Assembly (NCBI GenBank): GCA_030835385.1
Contig: JAURPI010000042.1
Coordinates: 1 to 64,000 of the forward strand
DNA from: Alphaproteobacteria bacterium
Lineage (GTDB): Bacteria > Pseudomonadota > Alphaproteobacteria > Rhodospirillales > Rhodospirillaceae
DNA length: 64,000 bases
Reading direction: 5' to 3'
In this document: in pieces, positions 32,059-41,365 of the stretch
Position numbering within the stretch: position 1 is the stretch's first letter
Layout of the letters: each line of letters starts with the position of its first letter
Made by a program: the position numbers and the translations under genes
Notes under the pieces: model-generated
What the model was told of the DNA's origin: nothing
The model's database searches: none
What the model saw: the letters and a program-made list of their open reading frames with translations, nothing else

Positions 32059-32888
32059 TGGTTGATATGAAGTCCGATCTGCCGCCATTGCGCGACGTCA
32101 TCCGGACACACGACCTTGCACCTCGTAAAGGGCTCGGTCAGCACTTCCTATTAGACCTCAACTTAACGGCACGAATCGCGCGCGTCGCCGGTGACATTTC
32201 TGAGGGCACCACCGTTGAGGTGGGTCCTGGCCCTGGCGGTCTGACCAGAGCGCTCCTTGAAGCGGATGCAACAGTCGTCGCCATCGAAAAAGATGAACGG
32301 TGTATCAGCGCACTCGCAGAGGTGTCAGCGGCATGGCCCGGCAGGCTCGAGGTGACCAAAGGTGACGTCCTTAAAGTAGATGCCTCAACTATTGGCGGAA
32401 CACCGCGCCGCATTATTGCCAATCTGCCGTACAATATTGGCACCGAACTTTTGGTACGTTGGCTTTCGAGGCCCGATGCGTTTACGTCGCTGACCGTGAT
32501 GATACAAAAAGAGGTCGCCGCACGTGTCGCCGCAGGTCCCGGGTCAAAGATATATGGACGTTTATCTGTTCTTGCCGGATGGCGGTGGAAGGTCACCCAG
32601 GCCCTCGATGTTCCACCAGAAGCATTCACCCCGCCGCCGAAAGTGGAATCAACAGTCATTCATGCGGTGCCACTTGAGAGCCCCGTCGCTGAGGCCGACG
32701 CCACAATCCTGGCCCAAGTTACGGCGGCCGCCTTTGGCCAGCGACGGAAAATGATACGATCCAGCCTAAAAAGCCTTGGTGATTCACAGGCCCTTTGCGC
32801 GGCGGCAGGCTTGGACCCGACCCAGCGCCCCGAGCAAATTTCGGTAGCCGGTTTCTGTGCTTTGGCAAGGGCTGTGGCTGAGCAGTAA
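32058..32888 (+). CDS. rsmA: 16S rRNA dimethyladenosine transferase
   Basis: A 276-residue SAM-dependent methyltransferase (KsgA) that dimethylates the two adjacent adenosines near the 3' end of 16S rRNA. The motifs are [11 protein letters not shown], the SAM-binding [16 protein letters not shown] and the catalytic NLPYNIGT. Start is GTG 32058, overlapping the pdxA stop, or ATG 32067. It ends the lptF-lptD-surA-pdxA-rsmA run. Confidence 0.96.
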   Translation: MVDMKSDLPPLRDVIRTHDLAPRKGLGQHFLLDLNLTARIARVAGDISEGTTVEVGPGPGGLTRALLEADATVVAIEKDERCISALAEVSAAWPGRLEVTKGDVLKVDASTIGGTPRRIIANLPYNIGTELLVRWLSRPDAFTSLTVMIQKEVAARVAAGPGSKIYGRLSVLAGWRWKVTQALDVPPEAFTPPPKVESTVIHAVPLESPVAEADATILAQVTAAAFGQRRKMIRSSLKSLGDSQALCAAAGLDPTQRPEQISVAGFCALARAVAEQ

Positions 32889-32896
32889 CAGCATCC

Positions 32897-33270
32897 TCAC
32901 CAACCGAATTCAAAATACTGATGCCCACCTTGGATGCTTTTTATGGCGGCCGCGATGTAGGGCACGGTGTTTGACGGTAAATCGAGTAAATCAAACCAGG
33001 CCAAATCATCGCACTTATTGGGTTCCATATTTTTTACGTCGCCACACCATGTGCTCGCCTCAAAGAACATGGACAACCGCTCATCGTCTGCCTTTCGGTG
33101 CATGGTTAGCACCAGCGCTAGATCATCGACTGCTACAGTTATTCCGGCTTCTTCTTTAGATTCGCGAGCCATCGCTTCTCTAAAAGTCTCGTTTCCGTCA
33201 ACGTGTCCAGCGACAAAACTATAGTTGCCGTCTTCTTATCCAGTTTGAAACCGACGGCTCATCAATAGCG
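32897..33270 (-). pseudogene. Nudix hydrolase remnant with in-frame stop
   Basis: The minus strand encodes most of a Nudix domain: GHVDGNETFREAMARESKEE followed by AGI is the Nudix box (Gx5Ex7REUxEExGU). Upstream in the same frame are ALLMSRRFQTG, then TAA at 33236-33238, then EDGNYSFVAG. Family members read TGYEDGNYS, so the TAA replaces a Tyr codon. The first 20 or so residues are missing, and the remnant begins exactly where the neighbouring hydrolase fragment ends. Downstream of the stop only 91 codons from an internal ATG remain. It would have hydrolysed a nucleoside diphosphate derivative. Confidence 0.8.
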
Positions 33271-33537
33271 CACCGCCTCAAGCCCATCCTTCAAGGACGG
33301 CGGTTTGGCTGCCCTTAACCGAGTTGTGAATTCCGTCTTGATGTCTTCACTAAGGAAGCTGGGCATGGGCGCCGTTGTAAGAGCGCCGTGAATTGTCCCG
33401 TTTTCGTCGACAGTAGGGCGCTCAATATCTTGCCCTACGGCATATGTGGCGAACAACGCCGTGAAAAGAACAGAAATAGACGATTTATAGACACGTATGA
33501 AGAAGCTCCCTGACTGTTCAAGAATCTTATCGGTCAC
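33262..33537 (-). pseudogene. N-terminal fragment of a secreted alpha/beta-hydrolase-like protein
   Basis: About 91 residues from GTG 33537. A signal peptide (SSISVLFTALFATYAVGQ) is followed by VDENGTIHGALTTAPMPSFL and ending GLEAVRY. This looks like the lead-in of exported alpha/beta-hydrolase esterases, but the fold itself, including any nucleophile, is absent. The TGA overlaps an ATG of the Nudix remnant (TGATG), so a deletion appears to have joined two unrelated genes. It lies 32 nt downstream of phaA. The family call is tentative. Confidence 0.45.
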
Positions 33538-33569
33538 ATTGGCAGAAAGCCAGAAGCGCAGGAGAGTCG

Positions 33570-34745
33570 TTATGCGCGTTCCACACACATGGCAATACCC
33601 ATACCACCACCGATACATAGGGTCGTTAGACCCTTCTTTGCATCCCGCTTTTGCATTTCATGCAATAAGGTCACCAGGACGCGACAACCTGAGGCGCCGA
33701 TGGGATGACCGAGAGCAATAGCGCCTCCATTAACGTTGACCTTGTCGGGATCAAGACTAAGATCACCACAGACCGCCAAAGACTGAGCTGCAAAAGCTTC
33801 GTTGGCCTCTATCAAGTCAAGATCGCCAGCAGACCAGCCCGCTCTCTCGAGCGCTTTGCGCGAGGCCGGAATGGGGCCCGTCCCCATAATTGCTGGATCG
33901 ACACCAGCTTGTGCCCAGGACGCTACCCGGGCAATCGGGGTAAGACCGCGCGTCTCCGCTTCATCTGCAGTCATCAGAACAACTGCGGCAGCGCCATCAT
34001 TAATGCCAGACGCATTGCCCGCCGTGACCGTACCGTCTTTGGAAAATGCAGGACGCAGTTTACCGAGTGACTCCGCCGTTGCACCGGCGCGCGGGTATTC
34101 ATCCGTATCAAAGACTTTCTCTTCCCGCTTAACCTTGATGGTCACGGGTACGATCTCGTCGTTGAATCGGCCTTCACCCAGAGCTTTCTCAGCCTTCTGT
34201 TGGGAGGTTGCCGCAAACTCGTCTTGGACATCGCGGGTGAATTGCCATTTCTCAGCAATGTTCTCAGCAGTCGTTCCCATGTGGTAGCCGTTAAAAGCAT
34301 CCCACAGACCGTCTTTAATCATGGTATCGACAAGTTGGGTATCACCCATTTTTGTGCCACTGCGCAAATACGTGCAGTGAGGTGAGTTAGACATACTCTC
34401 CTGTCCACCCGCGACGACGATAGCGTTGTCGCCAGCGAGAATGCCACTGGCGCCGAGCGCCACTGCCTTCAAACCAGACCCGCAAACCTGATTGATGGTC
34501 ATTGCCGGCACTTCCTTCGGCACGCCAGCACCGATAGAGGCCTGACGGGCAGGGTTCTGACCATTACCAGCGGCCAACACCTGCCCCATAACAACTTCGG
34601 AAACATCCGCCGCATCCACTTGTGCCCGCGATAGCGCTTCTTGGATAACGATCTGCCCAAGTTCTGCGGCCTGCAACCCGGAGAGGCTGCCTGAGAATGA
34701 ACCGATGGGAGTGCGCACAGCTGAAGTGATAACGATGTCAGTCAT
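33570..34745 (-). CDS. phaA: Acetyl-CoA acetyltransferase (thiolase)
   Basis: A 391-residue biosynthetic thiolase that condenses two acetyl-CoA to acetoacetyl-CoA, the first step of polyhydroxybutyrate synthesis. The active-site Cys lies in QVCGSGLKA near residue 88, the His in [11 protein letters not shown], and the second Cys in [11 protein letters not shown]. Length matches PhaA. It sits 63 nt downstream of phaC on the same strand. No phaB reductase is in the window. It could also serve ketone-body or fatty-acid metabolism. Confidence 0.94.
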   Translation of the reverse strand: MTDIVITSAVRTPIGSFSGSLSGLQAAELGQIVIQEALSRAQVDAADVSEVVMGQVLAAGNGQNPARQASIGAGVPKEVPAMTINQVCGSGLKAVALGASGILAGDNAIVVAGGQESMSNSPHCTYLRSGTKMGDTQLVDTMIKDGLWDAFNGYHMGTTAENIAEKWQFTRDVQDEFAATSQQKAEKALGEGRFNDEIVPVTIKVKREEKVFDTDEYPRAGATAESLGKLRPAFSKDGTVTAGNASGINDGAAAVVLMTADEAETRGLTPIARVASWAQAGVDPAIMGTGPIPASRKALERAGWSAGDLDLIEANEAFAAQSLAVCGDLSLDPDKVNVNGGAIALGHPIGASGCRVLVTLLHEMQKRDAKKGLTTLCIGGGMGIAMCVERA

Positions 34746-34808
34746 AGTGAGTCCTGTTCTAAGGCCCTGCAGCGCAGCTCTAATCTAGATGCCGCAGCGC
34801 GATATGGA

Positions 34809-35996
34809 TTATTGCGATGCAACATTAATAATCCAGTCGGCGACCGGTTCATAGACCTCATTGGCCGCTCGGCGACCCGCCATCATTCCGATGTGGCCAA
34901 GGGCCACAGACTGAACAGTTGAACCTCGTATGAGATGGGCTAGCGATTCCGCTGAACGGGGGAGCACAATGCGGTCCCGGGACGGAATCACGGCAAGCGT
35001 TGGACACGCAATCTCCTGCGGTTTAATCACGGTCGACCCAATTCGCCAATCTCCGTTAATGGTCGCGTTATTGAGATACCATTCAAACAAACAAGTGCGC
35101 GCCACCGGTCCCGCGAGTGGAACGCCATCGTTTAACCAATCCTCTAGAACGACAAATCGCTTCGCACTGTCGCTGTTCAGGTCCATTGCCGCAAAAGAGC
35201 GGAACTTGCGTCCAACCAGCGTTGGATCAAGACCGATAAACAAGGCTTGAACCAAATCAACGGGCGCCTGCCCTAGTGTATCGATTGTTGTTTCTAGCAC
35301 CGTGCGTGAAACGCTCAACCATTGTCGAAGGCCTTCACTGTCTGAATGGAAATCCCATGGCGAAGCCAACAACACCAAGGCCTCAACGAGATCAGGGCGC
35401 AGAACAGCTGGTGCAGTTGTAAGCGTGCCACCCATGCAGTAGCCCACCAGAACAGCAGGCTTTGCATGAACGTGCCTGATCTTTTCCAGCGCCGGTATCA
35501 ATGCCTGTTCAATGTAGCTGTCGAGATCAGCGGCAGCATCAAAGTGCGATGGGTCTGTCCAATCGAGCAGGTACGGGGTCAAACCGTGCGCAGCAAGAGC
35601 ACGCATGAAACTCCGGTCCTCAAATAAGTCGAGCACGTATGCTTTATTGATGAGAGACGGCACAACGAGGACAGGTTGACCTTTGGTGGATCCGCCATAA
35701 TCCAGAATAGGTAAAGTGTCGGCTGCGGTCCATCGATCCGGTGATGGCATACCGCGATGATGGGGGTGTTCCTGATACGCGGCGACACCAACCGCAAATG
35801 TTTTAAGTTTGTCGTGGCCGGCGCGGGTCAGGGCATTAAGAAACTGTGTTGGATCAATTTTTTCGGACCACGACGCACCGTTCAGCGGCCTACCGGTCGT
35901 CTCTTCAACCGCCTGCTCTATCGGCTTCGAGATCGGCGATCCGACGCTCCAAGGCGTCAAGCCGGCGAAGCACATCTGCAAAGTCAGACCCTCCAT
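34809..35996 (-). CDS. phaC: PHA synthase catalytic subunit PhaC (class III-like)
   Basis: An alpha/beta-hydrolase-fold polymerase of up to 395 residues that joins hydroxyacyl-CoA into polyhydroxyalkanoate at the granule surface. The lipase-like box is GYCMGG near residue 185, with Cys as nucleophile. The Asp lies in PSRDRIV and the His in LGHIGMMAG. At under 400 residues it has the short class III/IV length, not the 550-600 of class I. The start is uncertain: ATG 35996 or 35975 both overlap the upstream gene. That overlap and a small coiled-coil partner suggest a two-subunit synthase. Confidence 0.87.
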   Translation of the reverse strand: MEGLTLQMCFAGLTPWSVGSPISKPIEQAVEETTGRPLNGASWSEKIDPTQFLNALTRAGHDKLKTFAVGVAAYQEHPHHRGMPSPDRWTAADTLPILDYGGSTKGQPVLVVPSLINKAYVLDLFEDRSFMRALAAHGLTPYLLDWTDPSHFDAAADLDSYIEQALIPALEKIRHVHAKPAVLVGYCMGGTLTTAPAVLRPDLVEALVLLASPWDFHSDSEGLRQWLSVSRTVLETTIDTLGQAPVDLVQALFIGLDPTLVGRKFRSFAAMDLNSDSAKRFVVLEDWLNDGVPLAGPVARTCLFEWYLNNATINGDWRIGSTVIKPQEIACPTLAVIPSRDRIVLPRSAESLAHLIRGSTVQSVALGHIGMMAGRRAANEVYEPVADWIINVASQ

Positions 35997-36243
35997 TGCC
36001 AGATGCAGGGGCAGTGGGCGCGGACCCGGCCGCGGCGCCTGGTTGGCTGGCGCCTGCTCCTGAGAAGGCGGCGGTGTATGCGGCGAATGCGTCAGAGGTT
36101 AGTCCTTCGTTCTTAGCAGCGGTCTCAAAAACCGACTGCCAGGCCTCAGTGACGGACGGATCGGCCGAAATCTGGGTCATTTGATCTTGCCAAAGTTCAA
36201 TATAACGCTTGGCAAGCGCGTCCATATCAGCCGAATCCGCCAT
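35905..36243 (-). CDS. Small PhaE-like PHA synthase partner (tentative)
   Basis: A 112-residue protein with an N-terminal helical region (YIELWQDQMTQI, TEAWQSVFETAAKNEG), an Ala/Gly/Pro/Ser linker (about 62-85) and a C-terminal heptad-like helix (VLRRLDALERRIADLEAD). It has no signal or membrane segment. It overlaps the phaC start, as expected for an interacting subunit. It resembles the ends of class III PhaE but is about a third of its length, so it may be a minimal PhaE or a phasin-like partner. PhaR operator-like sites lie just upstream. Confidence 0.6.
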   Translation of the reverse strand: MADSADMDALAKRYIELWQDQMTQISADPSVTEAWQSVFETAAKNEGLTSDAFAAYTAAFSGAGASQPGAAAGSAPTAPASGNGGSDFADVLRRLDALERRIADLEADRAGG

Positions 36244-36304
36244 ACACAGGACTATATCGGCCCCGGCAATACGGGGCTAGAACTGCGTCGTCATAACAAA
36301 AAAT

Positions 36305-36317
36305 TGTGCAAAGCACA
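36305..36317. promoter_or_regulatory. Putative PhaR operator 1
   Basis: The palindrome TGTGC-AAA-GCACA has 5-bp arms around a 3-nt spacer. It matches the TGC-N3-GCA pattern described for PhaR regulators of alphaproteobacteria. It sits between the divergent phaE-like/phaC genes and phaR. A second copy is centred 29 bp away. Assignment is inferred from context. Confidence 0.65.
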
Positions 36318-36332
36318 CTTTGACTCGTCACG

Positions 36333-36347
36333 TTGTGCAGAGCACAA
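36333..36347. promoter_or_regulatory. Putative PhaR operator 2
   Basis: The perfect palindrome TTGTGC-AGA-GCACAA has 6-bp arms, about 54 bp upstream of the phaR start. With operator 1 it suggests cooperative binding and autoregulation of phaR as well as control of the PHA synthase genes. Confidence 0.68.
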
Positions 36348-36400
36348 TAGATCGTTAGGGGACCACGATATTCGTGGACTCCGACAGGAGGGCCCAACCT

Positions 36401-37015
36401 ATGGCCGCGAAGACCGCCGATTCAGACGTTATTACGATCAAGAAGTACGCCAACAGGCGGCTTTATAATACGAAGACATCCAGCTACGTGACGCTTGATC
36501 ACCTCGCCGAGATGATCAAGCAAGACGAAGACTTCGTTGTGGTCGACGCCAAAACCGGAGAAGACCTCACCAGATCAGTCCTCACTCAGATTATCGCCGA
36601 GCAAGAGGGTAAGGGGCAGAACCTCCTACCGATTAAGTTTCTTCGCCAGATCATCGGCTTCTACGGTGATTCACTTGGAGGGGTCCTCCCGCGCTATCTG
36701 GAAGAAAGCATGGAGGCCTTCTCGCAAAACGAAGGCCGGATGCGCGAAGCTATGCAAAGCGCGTTCAAGGGCTTCTTTCCTGTCGAACAGTTCGAAGATA
36801 TGACCAAGCAAAACATGGCTATGTTTGAAAACGCCATGAAGATGATGACCCCATTTGCCAGCCAGGCCCCCGGCCAGTCGGCGGCGCAGTCCGAGCCGCC
36901 CCCAGAGCCGGCAGCCTCACCAGCCAACCCATCTGGCAATGTTGATGATCTTAAGGCTCAGTTAGATGCCATGCAGAGCCAGCTCGAAGGTCTGATCAAA
37001 GACCGGAATTCCTGA
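36401..37015 (+). CDS. phaR: PHA synthesis repressor PhaR
   Basis: A 204-residue transcriptional regulator that senses PHA granules and represses phasin and PHA genes. The N-terminal PHB/PHA accumulation DNA-binding domain is recognisable (IKKYANRRLYNTKTSSYVTL), followed by the accumulation regulatory domain with Phe- and Met-rich helices (FLRQIIGFYGDSLGGVLPRY; AMFENAMKMM) that bind polymer. A Pro/Ala/Ser linker and a C-terminal coiled coil (LKAQLDAMQSQLEGLI) follow. ATG 36401 is preceded by AGGAGG; the frame opens earlier at 36374. It is divergent from the PHA synthase genes. Confidence 0.95.
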   Translation: MAAKTADSDVITIKKYANRRLYNTKTSSYVTLDHLAEMIKQDEDFVVVDAKTGEDLTRSVLTQIIAEQEGKGQNLLPIKFLRQIIGFYGDSLGGVLPRYLEESMEAFSQNEGRMREAMQSAFKGFFPVEQFEDMTKQNMAMFENAMKMMTPFASQAPGQSAAQSEPPPEPAASPANPSGNVDDLKAQLDAMQSQLEGLIKDRNS

Positions 37016-37025
37016 AAGTTCCCTT

Positions 37026-37050
37026 CAGGGGAAGACGAAACCCCTGGTTT
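37026..37050 (+). terminator. Possible weak terminator after phaR
   Basis: A 6-bp stem, CAGGGG with CCCCTG around a 9-nt loop, is followed by GTTT, 10 nt beyond the phaR stop. The U tract is short, so efficiency would be modest. Confidence 0.3.
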
Positions 37051-37170
37051 AAAAGCATCTTCTTGGCTTTACATTTATTTACAAAACGATTGCGGTAATT
37101 GGTCGAGCATTGATAACGAACGGCACCAAGAAGCACATAGTCAAATGGCGCACGTACTCGCCGTGGCAAG

Positions 37171-37962
37171 CTAATTCGTTAAATCGCGCACGACGCGAAA
37201 GCCAATCGTGTAACTCCACAAGTTTGGCGCATTGGCTTTACGCGCCGCAGATGTCGACATGATGGGTATGTAATACCAGTCGCCGCCACGGGTAATCCTG
37301 GTGCGACATATCTCCGCCTCATCACCCTTGACCTGATGGCGCTCGGTCCAGCAATCTTCGACCCACTCAGATACATTGCCATTCATGTCGTATAGACCAA
37401 ACGCGTTTGGAGAAAACTGCGCCACCGGTGCAGCACCAGACCCACTCCACGCAGTTCCACATAGCCGGCAGTTGGCGTTACCCTCTCCTACGGTTTCTCC
37501 CCACGGATAACGGGTCACTGATCCTGCGCGAGCGGCGTATTCCCACTCGATTTCGGTCGGCAGTCGGTATGTATATCCGGTGCGACGGCTGAGCCAGGCC
37601 GCAAAGTCGACGGCATCTTGCCAAGACACGTTAATGACCGGTTGCGCTCCTCGCCCCCAACCATGATCGCTTTTGTCTCCCGCGCAGCCGCCGTCCGCGA
37701 CACAAGCTTCATATTGGTCAAACGTGGTTTCAGTTGCAGCGATGGCAAACGGTAGCGCGATCCCTTGGTCGCGGGCGGGACCATAAGTTTCACGTTGATC
37801 ATCGGCGCCCATAATGAAGCGGCCCGCTGGTAACACCATCATTGCCGGACAATCAGCACAGTCACTAAACATCATGCCAGGCTCAAGCACCGTCGCCTCT
37901 TGGCAAGACGCCAGGGAACTGATTGAGCACACAAGAGTGACGATAACTAAAAGGCGGCCCAC
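37171..37962 (-). CDS. SUMF1/FGE-sulfatase domain lipoprotein
   Basis: A 263-residue exported protein. The lipobox LASC at residues 17-20 predicts lipidation at Cys20. The rest is a formylglycine-generating-enzyme-like (C-type-lectin-fold) domain: GRFIMGADD, PVINVSWQDAVDFAAWLSRR, YRLPTEIEWEYAARAG, NVSEWVEDCW and TRGGDWYY. The Cys pair that does catalysis in genuine FGE is not evident near the C-terminal RGGDW segment, so it is more likely a binding or structural homologue. It overlaps the queG stop by 16 nt and is transcribed with the queuosine genes, though a functional link is doubtful. Confidence 0.82.
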   Translation of the reverse strand: MGRLLVIVTLVCSISSLASCQEATVLEPGMMFSDCADCPAMMVLPAGRFIMGADDQRETYGPARDQGIALPFAIAATETTFDQYEACVADGGCAGDKSDHGWGRGAQPVINVSWQDAVDFAAWLSRRTGYTYRLPTEIEWEYAARAGSVTRYPWGETVGEGNANCRLCGTAWSGSGAAPVAQFSPNAFGLYDMNGNVSEWVEDCWTERHQVKGDEAEICRTRITRGGDWYYIPIMSTSAARKANAPNLWSYTIGFRVVRDLTN

Positions 37963-39077
37963 TCACGCCTCACGTCTGCATCAGATTCCTGGTCCATTTC
38001 CGCCTCTCGCTTGTCCACCGCCTGGGACAAGGATATCCGGCTTAAGGCCCATATGGCCATGGCCCTAACCAGAGGCGATTCATCGGTGCTTAGTGGCGCA
38101 ACATGCTGGGCCAAGTCAGAATTGTCGCTATTGCCGATGGCAATTAAGACGTTCCTCACGAAGCGATCGCGGCCAATGCGTTTTATGGGCGACCCAGAAA
38201 ACATCGTGCGGAAGTCCGCGTCGTCGAGCTGCACAAGGTCTGCAAGATGTGGCGCCTCAAGTTCGCTACGAGATTTGAGAACCTTAGGCTCAGCCACCGT
38301 CGCAAACTTGTTCCACGGGCATACTGCAAGACAATCATCACAGCCATAGATGCGATTTCCCATCAGAGGACGAAGCTCGGCGGAAATGTGGCCTTTGTGT
38401 TCGATGGTAAGGTAGGAGATACATCGCCGAGCGTCGAGACGGTAGGCATCGATAAATGCATCTGTTGGACAGACACCCAAGCATTTGGAACATGACCCGC
38501 AATGATCTTGCTCTGGCGTATCGGGCGGCAAGCTCAGCGTTGTGAACACCTCACCCAAAAACAGCCATGATCCATATTTTCTCGACACCAAGTTGGTGTG
38601 CTTGCCTTGCCAGCCCAAACCAGCAGATTCTGCCAAAGGCTTTTCCAGCACAGGAGCCGTATCGACAAATACTTTGACTTCGGCATCATCGCATTGCTCC
38701 ACCAGCCAACGCGCAAGACGCTTGAGGCGTTTCTTTAAGACATCATGATAATCCCGCCCTCGGGCATACACACTGACGGCGCCGCGGTCAGTTTGGTTCA
38801 ATAGGGCTAAGGGGTCTGCGGTCGAACCATAGTTGACCGCGACAGAGATGACTGTTTGCACTTCGGACCACAACGCTTTGGGAGCTCGTCGACGATCAGC
38901 TTTGTCGGCCATCCAGGCCATGTCGCCATAGTGGCCGCCAGCAATAAAGGCATCGAAGTTCTTCGACACCTCATCGGCAACATGAGCTTCGGCGATGCGC
39001 ACTTCGTCGAAACCCAGGCTGTGGGCCTCGTCTATGAGTGCGGCTTTGATACCGCCTTGTGAGCTAGAGTGGTTCAA
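37947..39077 (-). CDS. queG: Epoxyqueuosine reductase QueG
   Basis: A cobalamin- and iron-sulphur-dependent enzyme that performs the last step of queuosine synthesis. Two ferredoxin-type clusters are clear: [16 protein letters not shown] and [14 protein letters not shown]. The DUF1730 segment ([23 protein letters not shown]) precedes them and a HEAT-like C-terminus follows. The frame opens at 39149 inside tgt, but the family begins at [15 protein letters not shown], so TTG 39077 is the likely start (376 residues), overlapping the tgt stop by 14 nt. The context queA-tgt-queG supports the call. Confidence 0.93.
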   Translation of the reverse strand: MNHSSSQGGIKAALIDEAHSLGFDEVRIAEAHVADEVSKNFDAFIAGGHYGDMAWMADKADRRRAPKALWSEVQTVISVAVNYGSTADPLALLNQTDRGAVSVYARGRDYHDVLKKRLKRLARWLVEQCDDAEVKVFVDTAPVLEKPLAESAGLGWQGKHTNLVSRKYGSWLFLGEVFTTLSLPPDTPEQDHCGSCSKCLGVCPTDAFIDAYRLDARRCISYLTIEHKGHISAELRPLMGNRIYGCDDCLAVCPWNKFATVAEPKVLKSRSELEAPHLADLVQLDDADFRTMFSGSPIKRIGRDRFVRNVLIAIGNSDNSDLAQHVAPLSTDESPLVRAMAIWALSRISLSQAVDKREAEMDQESDADVRREWAAF

Positions 39078-40197
39078 TGTCGCCCTGCGCCCAATCAGCA
39101 CTGAATGACTCGGCAAAACGAAATAACGAGCTAGTTCGTATGGCCTCACGCAATTCCGACATCAACTTTTGATAAAACGCCACATTGTGCCAAGTCAGCA
39201 ACATCATACCGAGGATCTCATCTGATTTTATAAGGTGATGGAGGTAGGCGCGGCTGTAGTCACGACTAGCGGCACACGGGACACCTTCATCCAATGGACG
39301 ATGATCATCGGCATGTCGGGCATTCCGCAGATTTACAGTCCCGTACTTAGTAAATGCTTGGGCGGTGCGGCCAGATCGAGTGGGCAACACACAATCGAAC
39401 ATATCGATACCCCGTTGCACCGCACCAATGATGTCCAAAGGTTTGCCTACGCCCATAAGATAGCGCGGCTTGTCAGCCGGAAGGTGGGGTGTTGTCGCCG
39501 CAGTCACATCGAACATGAGGTCTTGGCCTTCACCAACGGCCAGTCCGCCAACGGCATATCCATCAAACCCTGTTTCGATCAAAGCCATTGCCGACTCTTC
39601 ACGCAGGTGCGGATAAACGCCTCCCTGGACAATACCGAACAACGCGTATCCAGGGCGTTGGGTGAAGGCCTCACGACAGCGGGCCGCCCACCGCATCGAC
39701 AAATGCATGCTGTCTGCGGCCTCTTTCTCGGTGGCCGGGTACGGCGTGCATTCATCGAGCACCATGGTCACGGTTGAATCTAACTGGCGTTGAATCTCGA
39801 TCGCTTTTTCTGGTGTCAGCAAATGCTTGCCGCCATCCAGGTGCGATTGAAAAGCAACGCCGTCTTCGGTCAACTTTCGCAACTGTGACAACGACATGAC
39901 CTGATAGCCACCGGAATCAGTGAGCACCGGCCCATCCCAACGCATAAACCGCCGCAATCCGCCAAGCGCCTCAATACGCTCGGCCCCGGGGCGCAACATC
40001 AAATGATAGGTATTGCCAAGGATCATCTGAGCGCCCGTAGAGACCACCGCGTCGACGGTCATAGCCTTGACCGTGGCCGCTGTGCCAACCGGCATGAATG
40101 CCGGCGTGTCGACAACCCCATGAGCTGTCTGTAATTGGCCCGCTCTGGCGTGGCCATCGGTTGCATCGACCCTTAGTGAAAAGACCTGATCTGTCAT
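39064..40197 (-). CDS. tgt: tRNA-guanine transglycosylase, atypical zinc site
   Basis: A 377-residue enzyme that exchanges G34 for preQ1 in tRNAs with GUN anticodons. The catalytic Asp residues are in [12 protein letters not shown] and [12 protein letters not shown]; the [10 protein letters not shown] segment is present. The structural zinc site is odd. The usual C-x-C-x2-C reads V-P-C-A-A-S (V306, C308, S311), so only one of three Cys remains; the His of AYLHHL is kept. The frame opens at 40335, but ATG 40197 is the family start and overlaps the queA stop by 4 nt. Confidence 0.94.
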   Translation of the reverse strand: MTDQVFSLRVDATDGHARAGQLQTAHGVVDTPAFMPVGTAATVKAMTVDAVVSTGAQMILGNTYHLMLRPGAERIEALGGLRRFMRWDGPVLTDSGGYQVMSLSQLRKLTEDGVAFQSHLDGGKHLLTPEKAIEIQRQLDSTVTMVLDECTPYPATEKEAADSMHLSMRWAARCREAFTQRPGYALFGIVQGGVYPHLREESAMALIETGFDGYAVGGLAVGEGQDLMFDVTAATTPHLPADKPRYLMGVGKPLDIIGAVQRGIDMFDCVLPTRSGRTAQAFTKYGTVNLRNARHADDHRPLDEGVPCAASRDYSRAYLHHLIKSDEILGMMLLTWHNVAFYQKLMSELREAIRTSSLFRFAESFSADWAQGDIEPL

Positions 40198-41228
40198 GAC
40201 CTTGAAGTGCACTCCAGCAAGCAGGCATCCCCGTAGGAGTAGAATCGGTAGCCCGCTTCGATAGCGTGAGCATAGGCCGCTGCCATACGGTCGACACCAG
40301 CGAAGGCTGAGACCAGCATAAACAGCGTGGAGCACGGTAAATGAAAGTTTGTCATAAGCACATCGACGGCCTTGAACGGATATCCAGGCACAATAAACAG
40401 GTCGGTCTCCGCCGCGAAGGGATGAATTACACCTACTTCATCGGCTGCGGCCTCGAGCGTTCTTAAGCTGGTTGTTCCGACGGCGACGATCCGGCGACCC
40501 TCGCGCTTTGCGGCGCTCAGACATGCAGCTGTCTCTTCTCTAATGTGACCCCATTCACGATGCATCACATGATCATCCGTATCGTCGACTTTGATTGGCT
40601 GGAATGTTCCAAGGCCAACATGGAGAGTTAGAAATGTTGTTGAGACCCCCTTCGCTTCAAGACGCTCCATCAACTCAGGTGTGAAATGCAGCCCTGCTGT
40701 TGGCGCGGCGACAGCGCCGTCCTCAGCCGCATATATGGTTTGATAGTCTTGGCGATCCCGCTCGTCATCATCGCGCCCCATATACGGCGGCAATGGCATG
40801 TGACCGTGATCTTGCAAAGCAGCCGAGAAGGCTTGCCCACGAAGACCGAACTTGAGCCTCACTGATCCATCTGGCTCACGACCCAGCACTTGGGCCGAGA
40901 AAGAGTCTGAGAACTCGATAACATCATTGGTCTTAAGTCGTTTTGCAGGACGTGCCAGCGCTTGCCACACCCCCTCTGAATCGGATCGGTGCAACAGAAT
41001 TTCGACGTTGGTCGATCCACGATTTCCGTAAAGGCGCGCTGGAATAACCCTGGTATCGTTAAAAACCAAAACATCCCCGTCGGTTAACAGATCCGGCAAG
41101 GCGCGAACGGTGTGGTCCGCCAATTTGTCATGGGTCACCCGTAATAAGCGTGCTGAGTCTCGGGGGGTTACCGGCCGATCAGCTATCCGGTCAGACGGAA
41201 GTGAAAAATCAAACTTATCGACTCGCAT
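40194..41228 (-). CDS. queA: S-adenosylmethionine:tRNA ribosyltransferase-isomerase
   Basis: A 344-residue enzyme that transfers and isomerises the ribosyl group of SAM onto preQ1-tRNA, making epoxyqueuosine. It begins [19 protein letters not shown]; the motifs [38 protein letters not shown] and [18 protein letters not shown] are diagnostic. The frame is open to 41351, but ATG 41228 matches the family start (41255 is an alternative). It heads the queA-tgt-queG run. Confidence 0.96.
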   Translation of the reverse strand: MRVDKFDFSLPSDRIADRPVTPRDSARLLRVTHDKLADHTVRALPDLLTDGDVLVFNDTRVIPARLYGNRGSTNVEILLHRSDSEGVWQALARPAKRLKTNDVIEFSDSFSAQVLGREPDGSVRLKFGLRGQAFSAALQDHGHMPLPPYMGRDDDERDRQDYQTIYAAEDGAVAAPTAGLHFTPELMERLEAKGVSTTFLTLHVGLGTFQPIKVDDTDDHVMHREWGHIREETAACLSAAKREGRRIVAVGTTSLRTLEAAADEVGVIHPFAAETDLFIVPGYPFKAVDVLMTNFHLPCSTLFMLVSAFAGVDRMAAAYAHAIEAGYRFYSYGDACLLECTSRS

Positions 41229-41365
41229 AAGGTATAGGCCTGATTCGGACGACATCTGGTCGCCATAATTAGTGGATATGCGGCGGGTTATAGACCGATG
41301 CATGGCGGATTGGAATGAACGACACCGTCCCGGTATGATAGCGGAACACATTGGAAGGACATCCT

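Noticed and set aside
37171-37962. Genuine formylglycine-generating enzyme
   Set aside because: The catalytic Cys pair is not evident at the expected place, and the protein is a lipoprotein with no sulfatase nearby.
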